Below, piece by piece: positions 1 through 9,405 of a DNA stretch of 64,000 nt. This DNA comes from Ceratopteris richardii (lineage: Eukaryota > Streptophyta > Polypodiopsida > Polypodiales > Pteridaceae). The notes beneath the pieces are model-generated. The model saw nothing but the letters and a program-made list of their open reading frames with translations, was not told the origin of the DNA and did no database searches. Every line of letters begins with the position of its first letter. The stretch's first letter is position 1. The DNA is taken from NCBI GenBank assembly GCA_020310875.1, contig CM035407.1, forward strand, positions 95,718,233 through 95,782,232, given 5' to 3'. A program made the position numbers and the translations under genes.

Positions 1-1683
1 CGCAATCCAAGGTCAATCAACTCATTTACATGAAAGAATTTCAGATCTAGTTTTTGCTAATGCTCTATTACAAGACTAATATGCCACCCTAAAACTCACA
101 CAAGCAACTAGGGACACAAATACAAGAAATGGATAAGCAATCAACCAAGGACTTGGATGACCACCTACATACATAGATGGAACAGAATGCTAAGCTCAAC
201 AATAATATGGCATTATTGAGATGGCATTTGGCAGTAGTGAAAAAGGAGAACCAAAGGCTTCAACAACAAAGTCAAGAGAATCTGGGGGTGTCCATCAAAA
301 ACACACTAGATGCTCCCATTATCCCCTCGAAATTTCACGCGGTTCCTCTAGAAAACATCAAAATCATCCTAGAAGACTATGCCAATCTTTTAGAATCACA
401 TGACAAATTTCTTGAAGAGCTCAACCTATTGAAGAAGTAAACACCTTCAGAACTACTTGCACCAACCGCTACAATTGTTTAACCTCTTGCATCTACCTCA
501 ACAAAACTTGAACTTATGGATTTACAAAACCAATTTATTGAGCTTTTGCATAGACTTCAATAGTATGAACTGCCTCCATCATCACCTAAGGCACGTGACT
601 TCAGACCTTCAAGGAAGAATATGAGCCTCAACTAACATGAGGAGGCTGGGTCACAGAAGAAGGACAAGTATACATTCAAGCTACCCATGCCACCATGGTT
701 GAAGCAAGTAGAAGAAATTGGCAAGTCCTAGGAGGAATTAATGGAAATATGGATCCTTGCAATGGTAGCCATTGAAGAAGAAGTAGTGAAGTTGGAATAT
801 TTCCAAAATCTAGCACATCAAAGGCTCATCACTACATATGAACAACAATAACCACCTTACTTTGTGATCCTAGCAGACTATAATGTAGAAGTGAGACACA
901 TTATTGGTAAAGCACCCACCTTTGCAATGCAGTTCAAAACAGAGTATCTACCAAAGATAGCTCAAAAAGGCACAAATTTTTAGGCCAATTGGAGGGAAAA
1001 ACTATTGCGAGAATACCCAGATATGTTATGCATGTGTTCTAATGCTCCACTCCATATTTTATGTAACCCGTGCTACAGACAAGCTTGAAGGTGACCTTCA
1101 TGGAAGGGATTCATGATTAAAGTCAAGAATAATGCATGCTCCATAGATTGGGCTAATTACCCATATGTTTCACCTCTATAGGGACCTCCTATAGTAGCTT
1201 ATATGATTGCAACCATTCACCATTGGATTCCTTGCTTGAAGCCCATGCTTGACATCGTGGCACACCTGCTCATAAAAAGATTTCATCTCATGCTTGTGGT
1301 ATTCAAGACTTTTTATAATATCTGCACTTCTCATGTATCCACACTAGGATTTGAAAATGGAAATCTAGATATGACTTACAACACCTTTTCTCAAGGCTAT
1401 GTATCCTTTGATGACATGTTCACAATAGGCACTCTGAAGTCTTTATCTCAAAATCCACTCATGTGCTACAACTCTTTACATGCGAATAGGCAGTATACTC
1501 CACACAATATAGACTATTGCATCTAGATTTCCCAAGTGTAGTTGAGTGGAAACATCTTGAATTAGATCTCACAAATGGACTATGATTACGAGAGCAAGAG
1601 CTAGCCATCAATATTATCGATTACTACATTGATAATCACACCACAAGGTTCTATAAGGGATGACAAACTTGAGAGGGGAGAGA
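1..1683 (+). other. Degraded internal region of an old retroelement, unassigned
   Basis: Only short reading frames remain. The best (177-440) encodes an 87-residue, glutamine- and leucine-rich stretch that could form a coiled coil; another lies at 1203-1526. I recognise no domain. The region ends in a purine-rich run (about 1670-1683) immediately before the TGTTAG start of an LTR. That is where a polypurine tract and the 3' end of an LTR element would sit, so I infer it is the 3' internal part of an old element. It could equally be unrelated DNA beside the LTR. Confidence 0.3.
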
Positions 1684-2349
1684 GTGTTAGAGGCTAAAGC
1701 AGTAGTGCTTGAAGTAGACAATAAATTTTAAAGTAATAAGGGAATTTGAGGGAATAAGTCCAAAGAGAAGGGCAAGGATTAGACACATGAGTAGAGAAGG
1801 GAGTTTGAGGAGGACACATAGACAATAAGTGCTTCAATAAATTTCCAAAACTTTATTTTCATGACGAGTGATTTTCATCCCTACACTCATTTTGTATAAC
1901 CATTTTTTATCTTTCAAAATCCATTTTGTAAAAGCCAAGGATTCCTCAAGCTTTAGGAGTATTAGTAGAACTTATATTTCAAATTTCATAATTTTTGGAG
2001 CTTGTTTTAGACCTCAAAGTAGCTTAGGAACCTATTTTTTAACTAGGTTGAGCACTAGGTCTTCATTAGGCCACTAGCGAGTCAAAAACTATGAAAAGAG
2101 CTAGAGAGTTCATTTTTGGGTTAGAAAAGTGAGAGATTGAGCTTTCCTTTCAACATTGTATACATTTCTTGAGTTCTTAATGAGAAGAGTCCATTGTTCT
2201 ACTCTTTGATCTTACTAGGTGTGTGTGTGTATGTGTGTGCATTCTCTCGTGCTTCTCACTCACTCACTTGTGCACCCCTATTGCTCATGGTCATCATACC
2301 ATCCTCACATCTCCATGGATTGACATTTATGAGGTGGATCTTCACCACA
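1684..2349 (+). repeat. Old LTR of the element-B family
   Basis: About 666 bp starting TGTTAG and ending CACCACA. Its second half matches, in order, the reverse complement of the LTR at 22490-23171. Shared blocks include AACTAGG..CACTAGGTCT, TCAAAAACTAT, AGCTAGAGAG.TCATTTTTGG, a GT-rich run and GCTTCTCACTCAC. Sense orientation is plus. Divergence from the 22.5-kb copy is clearly greater than that expected of a recent insertion. It may be the 5' LTR of the gag fossil at 2.7-4.3 kb or the 3' LTR of the material at 1-1.68 kb. Confidence 0.7.
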
Positions 2350-2459
2350 GTGGTACTTCCATTGTGCTAGAGTGACACTTAGGAATGTTAACAAATCTTT
2401 ATCCTATCTGAATTGCGCAAGATTACGAGAGCCATTTCAAACACAACTAATTAAATTAA

Positions 2460-2645
2460 TCACATGATTCAAGGACATCTTTTCCTTGCATTATGGGTCT
2501 GCAAGAGCCTTGATGGCTGAGAAGAATATGCCTCATTGTTATTGGGCACAAGCTGTGCATACTGCTGTATACATCATGAATAGAACTCCGACTGCTGCTG
2601 TACATCATGTTACACCTGAAGAGAAGTTTTTCGTTTCTCTGACAT
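2460..2645 (+). mobile_element. Ty1/copia integrase fragment (fossil)
   Basis: The reading frame from 2486 encodes ALMAEKNMPHCYWAQAV and VYIMNRTPT. These are hallmark blocks of the C-terminal side of the Ty1/copia integrase core, where copia elements usually read RTLL.EA..P..FW.EAV.TA.Y..NR.P. Nothing else of this copia element is visible nearby. It lies between a gypsy-family LTR and a gypsy gag fossil, so it is a small foreign scrap inside another element. Confidence 0.8.
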
Positions 2646-2679
2646 GTATAGTGGTCATGCCGGTATATGTCAAGGATAC

Positions 2680-4270
2680 TTAGAACATCCAATAGTCAAG
2701 TTTGAAAATGGTGCATACATAGATAAAGAAGCAACAATGTATGTGGTCACCACCCACCCAGATAGGATAGACGAGTTTGGCAACATGATCTCACAGGCTA
2801 AAATAGGTGACATAGAGCAAGGGAACTTAGGAAGAGAGCCCAAAACTCCTTGAGGAAAATCTATCCTGACTAGAATAATCACTTCAGAATGGATTCCCCA
2901 GGACAACAAGAGCATAGATCTACTCCTAAACCGAGAGATGGATGAGGCTTTTTGGAGGTATAAACGTGACCAACCTAATGAAGCAAGAGCACTCACCATC
3001 TATGAATTTAAAGATCGTGATAGCCCAAGCAAAGTGACCTATTTAGAAAATACTTCAGAGAGAGCCTTTGTGGTCTCAGAGCATGGTAGGCATGCCTACA
3101 CTTGGAAGGGTGAATTTATTTTTCCCCAACCAAGATCCAATGTCTCTTATGGTCATCAAGGAGCTAGAACATCTCAAGCTCATGGAACTCAAAGGGACAG
3201 AAGTAGAGATGGACCCGAGGTAAGCTTTGCTAACCCAATAGGAAGAGAATGAACGAGAACTGAGACAGATAGAATGGAAAACAAGAGACCTCGAGACCCA
3301 AGGAATCAAAGAAATGCAGATGAATTCCCTTTGCCAAGGCCTAAAGAACACATGAGGACCTTAAGGCCTACACGATTGGTCAAATCCATGAAGAATTATT
3401 TCGATGGTATAGGAGACCCTTATGATCAATGTGGAAAATTTAGGCAAGTATTGAAGGCTGAACAAGTTGATGACCTATTCACGCAACACAATGCTTTTGG
3501 TCTAACACTCAAGAATACTAGCTTGACTTGGTTTTAACCACTACATGAGAGGCAATTCAGGAATATAGAACAATTACTAGAAGCCTTCATTATCGAATTC
3601 TCTAAGAGTGGCATCAGACACAACACCTCCTCACTGATCCATAGCTTCAAACAAACACCTCAAGAAACAGTGAGACTTGCAGGACAAAGATTTAGGCAAT
3701 ATCTAGAGAGATTCCTTATTCCAGAGTTACCCACTCCAACCAAACAAGTGTCTTTATTCTTAGATGGATTGTTAAGTACCAAATTGAGATCTTATGTGTA
3801 CCTCAAGGACCCTAGAACCATAGAAGAGTGTGTATGCATGTGCATAGATATTGAGGATAATCTAGGGGAGGAATTAGAGCTTTCAAAGATCTAGAAAGAT
3901 TTAGATAGCTCTACTAGCCTCACCTCCAAACAATCCACATCTATTGAGGAACTTGCAGAGAAGGTAGCTCAGAAACTAGGAGTCTCTAGCAAACAGATTA
4001 CCTAGATTTGCCCTAGTGAAAAGATGCTACACCTACAGAGGAGAGCATATGGCTAGCGTGTGTCCAATTATGGCTCAACCCCAAGCGAATCTGAATATCC
4101 AATACTGCACCATAGAAAGGAGGTACACTAACAACACCGCACAAGATCAGCCTTATAACAAGCAAGCTATTAGACAAAATTATCCACAACAAGGGAGATA
4201 TCCAAATCAGTACCCACAGCAGTATGGTAGGCCACAACAGCCCTATCAGCAACCCTACCAGGCCCAATGT
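2680..4270 (+). pseudogene. Ty3/gypsy gag fossil (copy D, element-B family)
   Basis: Successive plus-strand frames match the minus-strand gag of element B (17.6-20.5 kb) block by block. Examples are NGAYIDKEA, YTWKGEFIFPQPRS, RNQRNADEFPLPRP, FIIEFSKSGIRHNTSS and KLRSYVYLKDPRTIEECV. The match runs into the glutamine- and proline-rich zinc-knuckle region and stops near 4270. The copy is broken, with several interruptions, and looks older than B. No protease or polymerase portion follows; host-gene debris begins instead. Confidence 0.85.
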
Positions 4271-4399
4271 TAGCTCAGGAAATGGTTGGTTTTGATGCAC
4301 TAATGTGGTTCTATTTGGCAGGAAAATATGTTTGATTTCAGGTACTTGAAGGGTGGATTTGATGATTGTTGAGAAGTATTTGGAGTGTGTAGAGCCCCT

Positions 4400-5294
4400 C
4401 CTACGGTGCATTTGAATGGAGTTACTGATGCCAAGTTTGTAGGAGCTTTCGGCATGCAATGTCGCGTTAAAATGGGATGCTTTGAAGCAGAACATGAGGT
4501 GGCATACTTTCATGAATTCAGAGCAGGGGTCGACTGGGTTTTTGTTGATCATCCACCTTATCATAGGCCTGGGAACCCCTTGGTGACACAAGAGGAGCTT
4601 TTGGTGATAATCAGTTCCGATTCACATTACCGTGCCATGCTACATTACCTATGGAACCTATTGATGTAGCTTTATGAAATTATGAGATGTGTTGCTGCTC
4701 TCCTTCATTACAAAGGGAATCTCAGTCGGCTATCCCAATGGATTTGTGGAAGCGAGTTGAGTAGTAGTTACTTTGTTACTCCTAACAATAATGGATAGTT
4801 TGGAGAGGAAGGATACTTGAAGGTTTTTCTCGTCGACTTGCTGGGAGAAACACTTTTAGCCCTTCAGAAGCCAAGCACTAGTCCTTGGGAGAAAAAGTAA
4901 GTCATTGTTGAGAACAACGCAACATATTCAGAAATGTACCTGAATGTCTCTTGGAATCTATTACAACTCTTTTATCACCTGCTTGTTTCGTAGAAGTTGT
5001 CATAAAGCTACTAAAGTCAAGAGATGAGAATATCAGAGTAAGGGCACTCTATCTTGTTGCAGAAAAGATGAAATGTCCTAGAGTACTGACAAATGTCTAG
5101 ATGAAGGGAGATTCTTATTTGCAAAACTGGGCACCTATGAGAATCCTATGGTGAGAATTGCTGAAGTTTTCCGTGCCCTACTGCATGTGAAGCACCTCTA
5201 GTATTACCCCTTGGAGGCTACACTTATGGAGAGAAATATATATTTGTAGCCAATGACTGGCATGTTGGACTTGTTCCCGTTTTATTTGCAGCTT
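4400..5294 (+). pseudogene. Starch synthase I-like gene fragments
   Basis: Starch synthase I is a plastid GT5 glucosyltransferase that extends glucan chains from ADP-glucose. Piece 1 (about 4400-4645) encodes CFEAEHEVAYFHEF, VDWVFVDHP, YHRPGNP and, after a one-base frame slip near 4578, RGAFGDNQFRFTLPC. Piece 2 (about 5176-5294) encodes ACEAPLVLPLGGYTYGEKY and ANDWHVGLVPVLFAA. Together they cover a conserved stretch of the N-terminal GT5 catalytic half in the right order. The two pieces are separated by about 530 bp that reads as a different protein. There is no start, no transit peptide and no C-terminal half. It is a non-functional fragment, perhaps captured by a transposon; the family call is strong, the isoform (SSI) less so. 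Confidence 0.8.
4655..5170 (+). pseudogene. HEAT/ARM-like host gene fragment, unidentified
   Basis: Between the two starch synthase pieces, broken frames encode IKLLKSRDENIRVRALYLVA and, after a frame slip, FAKLGTYENPMVRIAEVFRA. The pattern resembles helical HEAT/ARM repeats, but I cannot name the gene. A 14-bp direct repeat, TGGAACCTATTGAT, occurs at 4652-4665 and again at 5332-5345, bracketing this segment and the second starch synthase piece. It may be a different captured gene fragment or an insertion. No intact frame survives. Confidence 0.35.
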
Positions 5295-6990
5295 TTCCGT
5301 TGTCAAAAAGGGGGGCCATTCCCTTCTGGATTGGAACCTATTGATTTGTGGTTATCAATGTTCTGAAAAAAGAAACAGAAAAAGGGGCGAGGTTTTTTTC
5401 TGTCAGGAATCTATGTCGCTTATTCTGAGGACGCGCGGAGTACAAAGAGCAGAACGATAGGGGGCAGCGGGACCTCTTGTTTTTTAATTTGTTTTCGCTG
5501 TTGGGAGCAATGGGGAAAAGAAGTACTGGGGGTGGGGGATATATCACGGGGAGCACGAGTAGAGTGGCTGTTTTTCGTTTTTTTGGGTGTAGAAAACTCT
5601 GAGGAGCCTCCTCATAGTCGGAGAGAAGTGGAAGTTGATTGAGGAGCGCAACTTGTAGGTGAGAGAAGGGATGGAGGAGTGTTGATTAATGAGACTACTA
5701 GAGGAGTCCGGCTAACAAAGGATCTACGGGAGTTTGATCGCTTCTTTGAAGTGCAGTTATCGAAAAAACCGAGGTAGATCAAGAATCAAAAGGGCGAAGA
5801 CGGAAGCAAAATAGCATGGAAGTTCTGCTACAGGAGATTGAAGTTCTGTCTTCAGTTATTTTGCGCGCTAATGATGTTGAGGACGTTTTAGAATCATGAT
5901 TTCTTATGATATAACTCACAATGTCCAAAGCAATTGGCGCAGTATCTAGTATCTACATAATGATCTTGTTTACGGAAAATGACAAGAAGACCTTGTCTCC
6001 TCGAGTGTGTGCAGCTGTCACAACTTCTTTTATTCATTCTGTGAGGAGGGTTGTGGCAGCTTCTTCTATTCACTCTATGAGGAGAACCGTAGTGTAATCA
6101 ATTATACTCACTTCAAAGATGGTTTTATGGATGAAACAGAATATCATGTTTAATATGCAATAGGCTAGTTGGTTTGAAACAGAGTGGGATGCACAACTTG
6201 ACTTCCTGTATGCACTACAGTAGGATTTAAGAGGAAGATGCATCATGCCGGATGACATTAAATGTCAGATTAGAACAGAGAGCAAGCTCCATGAAGCTCT
6301 TCCGGACCTAAAGAGTACTCTGTACTTCAGAAGAACAATGTGTAGCTGAAGAAGCGTTGGAGCTTTCGACCTTGAAATGGACATTGGGGACCTCAACACC
6401 AGTAAGCATTCTCATGAAAATTACAGAGGAGCCGTTACGGATGGGAATAGCTCAACGTGTGATGAAATAGGTATTGAATCTTTCTAATCTGAGAAATGAC
6501 GAAAAAATTGTGTAAACATAAACTCATATGATTCTGATATGGACTAGTGGTTTACAAATGCGTCGACAAACGTAAGTGGAAAATGTTATGTTTCATATCC
6601 CACCAAGTTGCTGCAATTCATATGAAGTGTTCATGAGGAAAAAAAAAGATGATGTTGTTTGTTCATTGCATGTGTACAGAGCATATCATTTGTTCAAGGT
6701 TTAATTTGTGCATGATGTCATGAGACCTCTCAAATGATCTGAAAGTTAGATTCTAAATGATTCAAATATTTTTCCTAAGCGGTTTTACCTTTTCTTTTAT
6801 GGACTTAACTCTTTGATCATTGATGTTGTGTTGAATATGTGTCGCAGATGATTCAACAGTGAAGTGTGAATTTCAGTCGCATTGATGTGCGCATCTGCCC
6901 AATTTGTTTAATACTTTGCTGATTGTAATTGAGACATGAAACATGCATGAGCCTTTTTGGCATCTTAGAGAGCGTTTCCTTAGAAGTTTG
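5295..6990 (+). other. Unassigned region with possible coding debris
   Basis: Short plus-strand frames encode RGVRLTKDLREFDRFFEVQL (about 5700-5760), LLQEIEVLSSVILRANDVED (about 5825-5890) and ETEWDAQLDFLYALQ (about 6175-6220). They look like protein-coding sequence interrupted by stops, but I recognise no family. They may belong to the same block of host-gene debris as the starch synthase pieces. From about 6500 the DNA is AT-rich and I see nothing in it. Confidence 0.25.
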
Positions 6991-7395
6991 ATTCATACAT
7001 AAACAACAGAACAGAGGGAGAAATGTGCATAAGATGAGAAACCCAATCGAGTCGCCAACCTTTGCTTTGTTAAACTATGAGCGATGTTCATGAATATCTC
7101 CTCAATCTTACACCAAAAAGGGAACGAAAACTGATGTGAAAAACCCCATAGGAAGGGGAAGTAAGAGTGCATGAGAGTGTGTGAAAGCATAGGTATGTGT
7201 GAGAGTGAGAGAAGAGAGTTTGCTAAAAGGTAACCACTAGAGTTGAAGGCCCCTTGGTGCATGTATTTGCCCGTATCTTCCCGCGGTACATCAGAGTGTA
7301 ATTGTGGATTTAGGGCGATCAAAACTAACCTAGCATCAGAAAGTTTAGCCAAATACCATTGTGCGTGGGTATTTTCCCTTGGACTAAGAGTGAAT

Positions 7396-7912
7396 CATTT
7401 TGGTGCGTTTGCCGGGAACATATGAGCTAGTGCATAGACATAGGAAGAATCCATTGCGAGATAATTATGGGCTCCAGGTGATCCAATTGGACCGATTCCG
7501 AGGGGTTTTGAACAACATAAAGTCTCGTATAATCACTTTTTCCTGGGCGTTAAACATAAACATTTTGGTGCGTTTGCCGGGAACATATGAGCTAGTGCAT
7601 AGACATAGGAAGAATCCATTGCGAGATAATTATGGGCTCTAGGTGATCCAATTGGACCAATTCCGAGGGGTTTTGAACAACATAAAGTCTCGTATAATCA
7701 CTTTTTCCTGGGCGTTAAACATAAACATTTTGGTGTGTTTGCCGGGAACATATGAGCTAGTGCATAGACATAGGAAGAATCCATTGCGAGATAATTATGG
7801 GCTCCAGGTGATCCAATTGGACCGATTCCGAGGGGTTTTGAACAACATAAAGTCTCGTATAATCACTTTTTCTTGGGCGTTAAACATAAACATTTTGGTG
7901 CGTCTGCCGGGA
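7396..7912 (+). repeat. 165-bp tandem repeat carrying PBS-like sites
   Basis: Three full 165-bp units start at 7396, 7561 and 7726, and a fourth begins at 7891 and breaks off after about 22 bp. Units are almost identical. Each starts with CATTTTGG followed by TGGTGCGTTTGCCGGGAA or a one-base variant. This resembles the plant tRNA-Asp primer-binding site TGGCGCCGTTGCCGGGGA with about four mismatches. The period is a multiple of three, so an open frame runs across the array; I treat that frame as a by-product. Four PBS-like sites therefore lie in direct order upstream of gag. Confidence 0.9.
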
Positions 7913-7998
7913 AAAGCTTGGTACGTCTCTATAAGAGAGTGCCATAGGTTCGCCTAGCGCCACATGTTGGCTGAGCTTGCGGACCCCAGATCTAGTAC

Positions 7999-9405
7999 AT
8001 GAGCGAGGGAAGCTCATCCTCAGGAGAACCACAAACGCAAAGAGAGGAACGCGCTCAGAGAAGAGCCCTTGAAAAAGAAAGGAGAAGGTGGGAACCGCCA
8101 GGTGAGTGGACCTCGATTGGCTCGAAGAAATCAGTCAAAAACGTGTACTCCCGTAGGAGGGTCGCGAATCAAGTGCGAAAGTTTGAAGGAGGGATCCTGA
8201 GGCCACGTGCACTAAATTTCTGGGATCGAAGTGATATTGACATCACACCTCTGTTCGAAATGGCTAAGCGGATTTCGGTTCACTTGGGGGACTTCACCAA
8301 GTTTTCAGGTACTTGGGACGAAGATCCGGATAGTTTTATCCAGTTGTTTGAGGTTACTTGTGAGGCCAATGACGTAGTCGACCAGGATCAAAGGTTGAGA
8401 ATTTTTCCGGCTATTCTCAGTGATGAGGCAGCCAATTGGTATGGGAATCTGACACCACAAGAGCGTGGAACTTATCAGATGCTCAAGGAAGCCTTCTTGG
8501 CAAAGTTTCGACGACAAGGCTTCCAAGACAGATTGGCCCAACAAATGGATTATTTGCGACAGGGAGTCAATGAGAGCATCGATAACTATATTCAGAGAAT
8601 GGAAACGTTGGTAAGAAAGATGGGTGCGAATGCCCCGAACGATGAGACATTGAAAAGAAGATTCATTTCGGGATTGAGAGATCCTACGGCACAGCAGCAT
8701 ATCAGCCTGACAAGACCTGCGACTTTAATGGATGCTAAGGAACAAGCGAGGCTTTGGGAGGAAGTACAATTATGCCAACAAAGGAAGATGGAGCTCTTAT
8801 ACGAGCCAATGGGAGGCCCAGGTAACATACCAATGAAAGATCCGGGCCAAGGAAGTCCCGCATTGACGACTCCAGCTTTTGTAGCTGCCACTAGCACGCC
8901 AGGCGAGGTAAAGCCTGCGCTAACTGAAGAACGAATATTGGAGTTGGTCACACAAGCTATAAAAGCTGCCACAATGACCCAGGAAACATACACAGTAAAA
9001 CCAGAGGTGACTACAAACCCCAATCAAGTGTTTCGATCAAATACATGGTGTGGAAAGTGCCATGGTTACGGCCATTTGGCTTCAGAATGCCCTACAGTCT
9101 CGAGAGTATTCACAGATAGATCACCACCAAGAATGCGTTGCACTTTTTGTGGAAGAACAAATCACACGGAGGACCGATGTTACAACAAGAGAGCCTATGA
9201 AGAGAGGACCATGAAATCCGGAGATACAAGGGAAAGACCTTACACGGGATTGCCTGCTCAAAGTGTCCCACCTACATCTCGTTGGGAAAACAGACCGACA
9301 TATGGATATGGTGCTCAAGGTCAAGGAGGAGACTATCCAAGAGGAGTCTCACGTGATCAAAGGAGAGATGGTCCAATCCAGTGCTGGAGATGCCATGGAA
9401 TGTAG
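7999..9405 (+). CDS. gag of Ty3/gypsy element A (cut off at the 3' end)
   Basis: A 468-residue frame. The N-terminus is charged and rich in R and E. Residues of roughly 90-260 form a retrotransposon gag domain (DFTKFSGTWDEDPDSF, DEAANWYGNL, FLAKFRRQGF, RRFISGLRDP). The C-terminal part has two CCHC zinc knuckles, CGKCHGYGHLASEC and CTFCGRTNHTEDRC, and the beginning of a third (CWRCHGM) exactly where the element is cut off. Gag would package element RNA in a virus-like particle. The ATG at 7999 follows the repeated leader and is the first good start. It is a fossil, since the element has no polymerase here. Confidence 0.85.
   Translation: MSEGSSSSGEPQTQREERAQRRALEKERRRWEPPGEWTSIGSKKSVKNVYSRRRVANQVRKFEGGILRPRALNFWDRSDIDITPLFEMAKRISVHLGDFTKFSGTWDEDPDSFIQLFEVTCEANDVVDQDQRLRIFPAILSDEAANWYGNLTPQERGTYQMLKEAFLAKFRRQGFQDRLAQQMDYLRQGVNESIDNYIQRMETLVRKMGANAPNDETLKRRFISGLRDPTAQQHISLTRPATLMDAKEQARLWEEVQLCQQRKMELLYEPMGGPGNIPMKDPGQGSPALTTPAFVAATSTPGEVKPALTEERILELVTQAIKAATMTQETYTVKPEVTTNPNQVFRSNTWCGKCHGYGHLASECPTVSRVFTDRSPPRMRCTFCGRTNHTEDRCYNKRAYEERTMKSGDTRERPYTGLPAQSVPPTSRWENRPTYGYGAQGQGGDYPRGVSRDQRRDGPIQCWRCHGM

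Larger units (their letters stand above)
7396..9405 (+). mobile_element. Ty3/gypsy element A, 5' part (fossil)
   Basis: Plus-strand remnant comprising a repeated primer-binding-site leader (7396-7912), about 90 bp of further leader and a gag frame (7999-9405). The presumed 5' LTR would end at about 7397 (..AATCA); its start is not recognisable. The gag differs from that of element B, so A belongs to another gypsy family. The element stops abruptly at about 9400, where it meets the 3' end of element B lying on the other strand. No polymerase or 3' LTR of A is visible in the window. The near-identical leader repeats suggest that their amplification, at least, is young. Confidence 0.8.

Noticed and set aside
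6993-7352. 119-codon minus-strand frame
   Set aside because: No recognisable domain; overlaps the presumed LTR of element A on the opposite strand.
7398-7912. CRISPR-like array
   Set aside because: Units are 165 bp with no unique spacers, lie in a plant retroelement leader, and include primer-binding sites.
7400-7957. Open frames running through the 165-bp repeats
   Set aside because: The period is a multiple of three, so any frame without a stop in one unit stays open; no protein family resemblance.
8305-9023. Minus-strand frames of 131 and 143 codons
   Set aside because: Antisense shadows of the gag frame of element A.
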